A DNA stretch of 28,224 nucleotides, taken from contig DXWL01000026.1 of the NCBI GenBank assembly GCA_019416865.1, positions 1 through 28,224 on the forward strand, read 5' to 3'. A program made the position numbers and the translations under genes. How positions within the stretch are numbered: the stretch's first letter is position 1; each line of letters starts with the position of its first letter. Shown piece after piece: positions 23,523 to 28,224 of this stretch. The DNA is from Fusobacterium sp. GTDB taxonomy: Bacteria > Fusobacteriota > Fusobacteriia > Fusobacteriales > Fusobacteriaceae. Below the pieces are notes generated by a model that saw only the letters and a program-made list of their open reading frames with translations, searched no databases and was not told the origin of the DNA.

Positions 23523-24677
23523 ATGGAAAATTTAACATACTTTACTTCTGAATTTGTATCACCAGGACACCCTGATAAAGTTTCAGACCAGATTTCTGAT
23601 GCTGTTCTTGATGCTTGTCTTGCAAATGACCCTAATTCAAGAGTTGCTTGTGAAGTATTCTGTACTACAGGACAAGTTATCGTAGGAGGAGAAATCACTA
23701 CTAAAACTTATGTGGACATTCAGGATATAGTTAGAAAAAAAATAGACGAAATAGGATACAAACCAGGAATGGGATTTGATTCTGATTGTGGAGTTTTAAA
23801 TGCTATTCACTCTCAATCTCCTGACATTGCTATGGGAGTTGATGTTGGAGGAGCTGGAGATCAGGGAATAATGTTTGGAGGAGCTGTAAAAGAAACTCCT
23901 GAACTTATGCCACTTGCACTTGTTCTTGCAAGAGAAATCTTAGTTGAACTTACAAAACTTACTAGAAACAATACTCTTTCTTGGGCAAGACCTGATGCAA
24001 AATCACAAGTTACTCTTGCATATGACAGAAATGGAAAAGTTCAGTTTGTAGATACAATAGTTGTTTCTGTACAACATAACCCATTTGTTACTCAAGAACA
24101 AATACACCATGATGTAAAAGAATTTGTAATAAAACCTGTTCTTTCAAGATACAGACTAAACTTTGATGATGTAAAAAAAATTCATATCAATCCTACAGGA
24201 AGATTTGAAATTGGAGGACCTCACGGAGATACAGGACTTACAGGAAGAAAAATTATAGTTGATACTTACGGAGGATACTTCAGACATGGTGGAGGAGCTT
24301 TCTCTGGAAAAGACCCTTCAAAAGTTGACCGTTCAGCTGCTTATGCTGCAAGATGGGTAGCAAAAAATATAGTTGCAGCAGATCTTGCTGATAAATGTGA
24401 AGTTCAGCTTTCTTATGCAATTGGAGTTGCAGAACCTACATCAGTAAAAGTAGAAACATTTGGAACAGAAAAAGTTGATGTAATAGAACTTGAAAATGCT
24501 GTTAAAAAAATATTTGATTTAACACCAAGAGGAATAGAAAAAGCTCTTAAATTGAGAAGCTGTGAATTTAGATATCAAGATCTTGCAGCCTTTGGACACA
24601 TTGGAAGAACAGATATCAAACTTCCATGGGAAGAACTTAACAAAGTTGAAGAGTTGAAAAAACATTTTTCTAAATAA
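23523..24677 (+). CDS. metK: S-adenosylmethionine synthetase
   Basis: MetK makes S-adenosylmethionine from methionine and ATP, acting as a cytoplasmic tetramer. The N-terminal G-H-P-D-K-V motif is at 15-20 and continues into S-D-Q-I-S-D-A. The signature hexapeptide G-A-G-D-Q-G is at 110-115. The P-loop-like G-G-G-A-F-S-G-K-D segment lies near 256-264, followed by K-V-D-R-S-A-A-Y. The 384 residues are standard. AGGAGG lies 8 bases before the ATG. Its own product shuts it off through the upstream SAM riboswitch. It is monocistronic, with a strong terminator shared with fabK. Confidence 0.99.
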   Translation: MENLTYFTSEFVSPGHPDKVSDQISDAVLDACLANDPNSRVACEVFCTTGQVIVGGEITTKTYVDIQDIVRKKIDEIGYKPGMGFDSDCGVLNAIHSQSPDIAMGVDVGGAGDQGIMFGGAVKETPELMPLALVLAREILVELTKLTRNNTLSWARPDAKSQVTLAYDRNGKVQFVDTIVVSVQHNPFVTQEQIHHDVKEFVIKPVLSRYRLNFDDVKKIHINPTGRFEIGGPHGDTGLTGRKIIVDTYGGYFRHGGGAFSGKDPSKVDRSAAYAARWVAKNIVAADLADKCEVQLSYAIGVAEPTSVKVETFGTEKVDVIELENAVKKIFDLTPRGIEKALKLRSCEFRYQDLAAFGHIGRTDIKLPWEELNKVEELKKHFSK

Positions 24678-24685
24678 TACATAAA

Positions 24686-24722
24686 GAGAGTGAGAATTTA
24701 AAAATTCTCACTCTCATTTTTT
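24686..24722. terminator. Two-way terminator between metK and fabK
   Basis: GAGAGTGAGAATTT (24686-24699) and AAATTCTCACTCTC (24702-24715) are perfect complements that fold as a 13-bp stem with a 4-base loop. ATTTTTTTA follows on the metK side and TTTATG on the fabK side. It occupies the gap between the two convergent stop codons. Confidence 0.93.
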
Positions 24723-25669
24723 TATTTATTAAAATAATTAAATAAATCTTTTTCAGCTGTCTCAAGATCTCTCATAAGCCCTTCAATAATATCTTTTACA
24801 GGCTCTCTCTTAGTTACCATACTTGCAACCTGTCCTGACATAACGCTTCCCTCTTTCACATCTCCATCTACAGCAGCAAGTCTTAATTTTCCTGTTCCAA
24901 GTTTTTCAAGTTCTTCAACAGTTGCTCCGTGTTTTTCCATTTCAAGCATCTCTTTTGCAAGTTTATTTTCAATAACTCTTACAGGATGTCCTGTATAATT
25001 TCCTGTTGCAACAGTTGATCTGTCTTTTGCCTTTATAATAGCTTCTTTATAATTATCATGTACATTACACTCATCAGCAACAATAAACTTTGTTCCTATT
25101 TGTACTCCCTCTGCACCAAGAGCAAAGGCTGCAAGGAATTGTTTTCCTCCTCCGATTCCTCCAGCTGCTATAACAGGGATTGATACTGCTTCTGCAATTT
25201 GAGGAACAAGAGCCATAGTTGTTATTTCACCTATATGTCCCCCTGCTTCCATTCCTTCAGCAACAAGAGCATCTGCTCCTATCTTTTCCATTCTTTTTGC
25301 AAGAGCCACAGAAGCTACAACTGGAATTACTTTTATTCCTGCTGCTTTTAATTTTTCCATATATACACCAGGGTTTCCAGCTCCTGTTGTTACTACTTTT
25401 ACTCCCTCTTCTATACAGATATCTATTTGTTCTCCAACATTAGGCATCATAAGCATAAGATTTACACCAAATGGATTTGATGTTATAGCTTTTGCTTTTC
25501 TTATTTCAGCTCTTAAAATATCCAGAGGCATTCCTCCTCCAGCTATAATTCCAAGTCCCCCCTCTTTTGAAACATGACCTGCTAAATTTCCATCAGCTAT
25601 CCAGGCCATAGCTCCTTGAATAATAGGATATTTTATTCCTAAAAGGTTACAAACTCTATTATCTTTCAT
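24722..25669 (-). CDS. fabK: Enoyl-ACP reductase II (FabK), FMN-dependent
   Basis: FabK carries out the last reduction in each fatty-acid elongation cycle, using NAD(P)H and FMN. It belongs to the 2-nitropropane dioxygenase-like TIM-barrel family. It begins G-I-K-Y-P-I-I-Q-G-A-M-A-W near 11-23, the flavin-barrel opening typical of FabK. The catalytic histidine is H145 in E-A-G-G-H-I-G, matching H144 of pneumococcal FabK. The phosphate-binding A-A-G-G-I-G-G and G-A-E-G-V-Q-I-G-T-K segments follow. The 315 residues match the family. It lies away from the usual fab cluster, after the PHP gene and with its own promoter. A nitronate monooxygenase is the alternative, but the motif spacing favours FabK. 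Confidence 0.9.
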   Translation of the reverse strand: MKDNRVCNLLGIKYPIIQGAMAWIADGNLAGHVSKEGGLGIIAGGGMPLDILRAEIRKAKAITSNPFGVNLMLMMPNVGEQIDICIEEGVKVVTTGAGNPGVYMEKLKAAGIKVIPVVASVALAKRMEKIGADALVAEGMEAGGHIGEITTMALVPQIAEAVSIPVIAAGGIGGGKQFLAAFALGAEGVQIGTKFIVADECNVHDNYKEAIIKAKDRSTVATGNYTGHPVRVIENKLAKEMLEMEKHGATVEELEKLGTGKLRLAAVDGDVKEGSVMSGQVASMVTKREPVKDIIEGLMRDLETAEKDLFNYFNK

Positions 25670-25722
25670 AAATCCTCCTGATTAATTTCAAAATTTTAAT
25701 TACTTTCTGCACTGCTTTTAAT

Positions 25723-25752
25723 ATTATACTATTTTTTCAGGTTGTTATTCAA
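25723..25752 (-). promoter_or_regulatory. fabK promoter
   Basis: On the minus strand, -35 TTGAAT (25747-25752), an 18-bp spacer and a perfect TATAAT (25723-25728) lie just after the PHP gene stop. The leader is about 45 bases and contains the symmetrical AT-rich stretch TTAATTTCAAAATTTTAATTA (about 25682-25701), which might bind a lipid-responsive regulator, then AGGAGG before the ATG. Read-through from the PHP gene is also possible. Confidence 0.6.
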
Positions 25753-26538
25753 CTATTTCATAGATTTCGGTGTAGGATAATATGTTTCTATGTAGGTATC
25801 ACTTATTTTTTCAGGTTTTAATTTTTTTCTGATTTCTAAAAATTTATAAAGCACATCTTCAGAACTATTTAAAATAAGTTCTTGAGGATAATCTATCTCC
25901 TCTGCAATTTTTCCGGCAAGAGGTGTATGTCCTATCTGAGCACAGTAATGTGAATCTGTATTTATACAAATATAGCAGCCATATTTTTTAGCAAATTTTG
26001 CAAGTTCTCTGCAAGTTTTTTCAGAACCAACTCTTGTTCCTCCCAAAGAACTGTTATTTAATTCCAATGCCACATTATATTCCTTAGCTGTTTTTGCCAC
26101 CAACTCATAATCAATAGGAAATTCAGGATTTCCTAAGTGAACTAACACATCTGCTTTTTGACTTTTTATAAGATTTACAGCTGCTCTTGTATTTTTTTCT
26201 CTATCTTGATTTTTAGGATAAAGATGATTTCCATGGAAACCTGCTAAAACTATATCCATAAGTTCATAAATTTTTTGGTTGATATCCAGCTCTCCATTTT
26301 CTCCAACAATATTAGCCTCTACACCTTTTAAAATTCTCACTCCATTTATATACTCAGGAACAATTCTTATATTGATAAGCTGCCACCAGTGAGGCGTATC
26401 CTCAAGGGCAGGACCGTGATTAGTTATAGCTATCACCTTCATTCCTGTTTCCGCTGCATAATCAGCATTTTCCTTTACTGTGCTGAATACATGAGGATTT
26501 GTATTGCTGTGAACATGTAAGTCAATTTTATAATCCAT
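25753..26538 (-). CDS. YcdX-like PHP-domain phosphoesterase
   Basis: This 261-residue PHP (polymerase and histidinol phosphatase) domain protein resembles E. coli YcdX, a trinuclear zinc phosphatase. The family metal ligands can all be found in order: H8 and H10 (D-L-H-V-H), H16, H41 (T-N-H-G-P), E74 (G-V-E-A-N), H102, H134 (V-H-L-G-N-P), D195 and H197 (N-T-D-S-H). The enzyme should therefore be an active metal-dependent phosphatase in the cytoplasm. Its natural substrate is not known for the family. It begins with a GAGAGGTG site, has its own extended -10 promoter, and precedes fabK by 83 bases. No histidine genes lie nearby, so HisK-type histidinol phosphatase is unlikely. Confidence 0.88.
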   Translation of the reverse strand: MDYKIDLHVHSNTNPHVFSTVKENADYAAETGMKVIAITNHGPALEDTPHWWQLINIRIVPEYINGVRILKGVEANIVGENGELDINQKIYELMDIVLAGFHGNHLYPKNQDREKNTRAAVNLIKSQKADVLVHLGNPEFPIDYELVAKTAKEYNVALELNNSSLGGTRVGSEKTCRELAKFAKKYGCYICINTDSHYCAQIGHTPLAGKIAEEIDYPQELILNSSEDVLYKFLEIRKKLKPEKISDTYIETYYPTPKSMK

Positions 26539-26600
26539 TCTGCACCTCTCATTATATAAATATTAAAACTTTTTTCTGAATCTTTCTGCTCTGTAACAGT

Positions 26601-26631
26601 ATTATATCATAAAACTATGTTTCATTCTAAT
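26601..26631 (-). promoter_or_regulatory. Promoter of the PHP phosphoesterase gene
   Basis: An extended -10, TG-A-TATAAT, lies on the minus strand with TATAAT at 26601-26606. The -35 region is weak (TTAGAA at 26626-26631, 19-bp spacing). The leader is about 55 bases. The rest of the 210-bp divergent gap to thyA is AT-rich and shows no other structure. Confidence 0.55.
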
Positions 26632-26696
26632 ATATTATTTTTTCTTATGCACTTTTTCCGTTATTTTTAATTATTATATTAAATATTTTATTTTTA

Positions 26697-26712
26697 TGAT
26701 AAAATATATAAT
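26697..26712 (+). promoter_or_regulatory. thyA-folA promoter candidates
   Basis: Two overlapping -10 candidates are visible: extended TG-A-TAAAAT (26697-26705) and TATAAT (26707-26712). Neither has a clear -35. AAAGGGGG lies 7 bases before the thyA ATG. Confidence 0.5.
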
Positions 26713-26748
26713 GAATTTCTCAAAAAATTATTAGAAAAGGGGGAAATA

Positions 26749-27573
26749 ATGAGTAAATTTGATAAAATATATAACGACATTGTAAAAACTATTGACGAAA
26801 AAGGCATATGGAGTGAAGGTAACGTCCGTACAAAGTATGTAGACGGAACACCTGCCCACTATAAAAGTTATATAGGATACCAATTCAGATTGGATAACTC
26901 AACTGATGAAGCTCATCTTATTACTACAAGGTTTGCACCAAATAAAGCACCTATCAGAGAACTTTACTGGATATGGATTATGCAGTCAAACGATGTGGAC
27001 GAGCTTAATAAATTAAAATGTAAATTTTGGGATGAATGGAAAATGGCTGATGGTACAATCGGAAAAGCTTATGGATACCAAATTGCTAAAAAAACTTTTG
27101 GATACAAAAATCAACTTGATTATGTTATAAATGAACTTAAAAAAAATCCAAACAGCCGTAGAATTATGACAGAGATTTGGATTCCTGAAGAACTTAACGA
27201 AATGGCTCTTACACCTTGCGTACATCTTACTCAATGGTCTGTTATAAATGGAAAATTATACCTTGAAGTAAGACAAAGAAGCTGTGATGTAGCACTCGGA
27301 CTTGTAGCAAATGTTTTCCAATACTCTGTACTGCATAAGCTTGTAGCTATGGAATGCGGACTTGAACCTGCTGAAATAATATGGAATATTCATAATGTTC
27401 ACATCTATGACAGACATATGAATACTCTTTTAGAACAGGTAAAAAGACCTGCTTTTGATGGTGCAAAAATAAAAATTGAAAACTTTACTTCAATTTATGA
27501 TTTTAGACCTGATGATGTTGTAATAGAAAATTATCAATATGGTGAAAAAATAAGTTACGAGGTGGCTATTTAA
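26749..27573 (+). CDS. thyA: Thymidylate synthase (ThyA, Bacillus/phage-like type)
   Basis: ThyA makes dTMP from dUMP using methylene-tetrahydrofolate, producing dihydrofolate. The catalytic cysteine is C157 in M-A-L-T-P-C-V, as in B. subtilis ThyA rather than the P-P-C-H of most bacterial enzymes. N-P-N-S-R-R at 133-138 holds the phosphate-binding arginines. R-Q-R-S-C-D at 175-180 and N188 bind dUMP, and H-I-Y-D-R-H near 222-227 completes the site. The N-V-F-Q-Y stretch and the ending F-x-x-D-D-x-x-x-x-N-Y-x-x-G-x-K also match the Bacillus/phage form. The 274 residues are normal. folA follows after one base, so the dihydrofolate formed can be reduced again at once. Confidence 0.95.
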   Translation: MSKFDKIYNDIVKTIDEKGIWSEGNVRTKYVDGTPAHYKSYIGYQFRLDNSTDEAHLITTRFAPNKAPIRELYWIWIMQSNDVDELNKLKCKFWDEWKMADGTIGKAYGYQIAKKTFGYKNQLDYVINELKKNPNSRRIMTEIWIPEELNEMALTPCVHLTQWSVINGKLYLEVRQRSCDVALGLVANVFQYSVLHKLVAMECGLEPAEIIWNIHNVHIYDRHMNTLLEQVKRPAFDGAKIKIENFTSIYDFRPDDVVIENYQYGEKISYEVAI

Positions 27574-27574
27574 A

Positions 27575-28045
27575 ATGAAACTTAATATGATTGTTTGTGT
27601 AGGAAAAGATAATCTTATAGGGGATAAAGTTCCTGAAGGAAATGGACTTCTTTGGCATTCTATGGAAGAACTTAATTACTACAAATCAAAAACAGTAGGA
27701 AATATTGTTCTTTTTGGAGAAAATACAGCAAAATTTGTTCCAATTAATTTAATGAAAAAAAATAGAGAAGTTATTGTCCTTACTCTTGATACAAAGCTTG
27801 AAGATATAATCAAGAGATATGAAAACAGCGGAAAAGATATATTTGTCTGTGGAGGATACACTATATATAAATACTACCTTGATAACTATCAACTAGATGA
27901 AATATATATATCAAAACTTAAGCCTCATGTAAAAGTAGCAGAAGCTTCAAACCCTCTTTATTTTCCAAATGTAGAGGAATATGGATATAAACTTGTATCT
28001 GAAACAGAATATAATGATTTCATAGCTTGTATTTATAAAAAATAA
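27575..28045 (+). CDS. folA: Dihydrofolate reductase-like protein
   Basis: By position and fold this is the dihydrofolate reductase that regenerates tetrahydrofolate after ThyA. The N-terminus has the I-V-C-V-G-K-D-N-L-I-G strand and loop. L-L-W-H-S-M-E-E-L-N-Y-Y-K aligns with the usual L-P-W-H-L-P-(D/E)-(D/E)-L-x-x-F-K, placing E31 at the catalytic acid. C-G-G at 92-94 in I-F-V-C-G-G-Y-T-I-Y is the NADPH-binding turn. It differs from typical DHFR: the usual G-R-x-T cofactor motif reads G-E-N-T at 48-51, losing the Arg that contacts the NADPH phosphate, and overall conservation is low. The 156 residues are normal. GAGGTGG inside the end of thyA serves as the ribosome site, so the two genes are coupled. 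Confidence 0.8.
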   Translation: MKLNMIVCVGKDNLIGDKVPEGNGLLWHSMEELNYYKSKTVGNIVLFGENTAKFVPINLMKKNREVIVLTLDTKLEDIIKRYENSGKDIFVCGGYTIYKYYLDNYQLDEIYISKLKPHVKVAEASNPLYFPNVEEYGYKLVSETEYNDFIACIYKK

Positions 28046-28058
28046 TAAACCTTTATTA

Positions 28059-28090
28059 AAATATCTGCATTAATTGTGCAGATATTTTTT
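28059..28090 (+). terminator. Terminator after thyA-folA
   Basis: AAATATCTGCA (28059-28069) and TGCAGATATTT (28077-28087) form a perfect 11-bp stem with a 7-base loop, followed directly by more T. It lies 14 bases after the folA stop. Confidence 0.9.
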
Positions 28091-28091
28091 T

Positions 28092-28224
28092 ATATCAAAA
28101 AAATAAAAAAGCTGCTGCACTTATAAAATAGTAAAAACAAATTCTCTAAGAAAAAATAGTTTCTATTTATTTTACAAATTTGCAACAACTCACACTTACA
28201 AAAAATAAAAAATGGCGCTTCTTG
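28092..28224. other. Unassigned AT-rich sequence at the right edge
   Basis: After the folA terminator the sequence is AT-rich and shows no promoter or convincing gene. On the minus strand one frame is open from the edge for 44 codons to a stop at about 28092-28094, with a very Phe/Leu/Cys-rich translation. That composition is more like chance reading of T-rich DNA, or the worn end of a repeated element, than a real protein terminus. Confidence 0.3.

Noticed and set aside
25219..25443. Leu-rich plus-strand open frame opposite fabK
   Set aside because: Poly-Leu/Gln reading results from the antisense of Ala/Glu/Lys codons; there is no start signal.
1..28224. CRISPR arrays, tRNA or rRNA genes, insertion sequences, toxin-antitoxin pairs or a defence system
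   Set aside because: No regularly spaced repeats, tRNA-like cloverleaf sequence, transposase motifs or known defence-protein motifs were recognised by reading both strands.

Overview
The window looks like a chromosomal segment of a Fusobacterium-like bacterium (phylum Fusobacteriota). The reasons are the very AT-rich DNA with A/U-ending codons, LPS and O-antigen type genes that imply an outer membrane, a FabK-type enoyl-ACP reductase, a SAM-I-like riboswitch before metK, and Firmicutes-like gene orders (rimP-nusA-ylxR-infB; clpP-clpX-lon-engB). The assignment comes from protein character and gene order only; no search was run.

Region 1 (1-6716, minus strand) is a surface-polysaccharide cluster read leftwards from an extended -10 promoter near 6750. 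Its order is GT4 glycosyltransferase, RfaY/WaaY-like kinase, an O-antigen polymerase/ligase gene split in two frames at a 10-A run, rmlA, rmlC, rmlD, a GT52-like (sialyltransferase-type) glycosyltransferase, and possibly the start of another gene at the left edge. Three of the four dTDP-L-rhamnose enzymes are present; rmlB is not in view.

Region 2 (6889-7773, plus strand) is a single DgkB/YegS-type lipid kinase. It is separated from the next block by a two-way terminator.

Region 3 (7818-23067, minus strand) is an unbroken 15-kb co-directional block of core genes, read leftwards from a strong promoter at 23151-23180: rimP, nusA, a YlxR-L7Ae fusion, infB, rbfA, recJ, tig, clpP, clpX, lon, engB, valS. 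It joins transcription elongation, translation initiation, ribosome maturation, nascent-chain folding and ATP-dependent proteolysis. The only sizeable internal gap is tig-clpP (155 bp), which holds a strong inverted repeat and probably a second promoter. The rimP leader carries a perfect 10-bp hairpin that fits a NusA-sensitive attenuator.

Region 4 (23068-24715) is the divergent control region and metK. The metK and rimP promoters share an identical 16-bp word, in inverted orientation, covering the -35 box and start of the spacer. metK is controlled by a SAM-I-type riboswitch with a clear terminator and antiterminator, but with a very short P1 and no convincing P4.

Region 5 (24722-26538, minus strand) holds a YcdX-type PHP phosphoesterase followed by fabK, which also has its own promoter. 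Region 6 (26749-28045, plus strand) is a thyA-folA pair for dTMP synthesis, with a Bacillus-type ThyA and a divergent DHFR, ended by a strong terminator. The last ~130 bases are AT-rich and unassigned.

I found no CRISPR array, tRNA, rRNA, transposase or phage module. Most of the window is conserved housekeeping sequence. The least ordinary items are the slippery wzy gene, the unusual SAM riboswitch, the mirrored promoters and the YlxR-L7Ae fusion.
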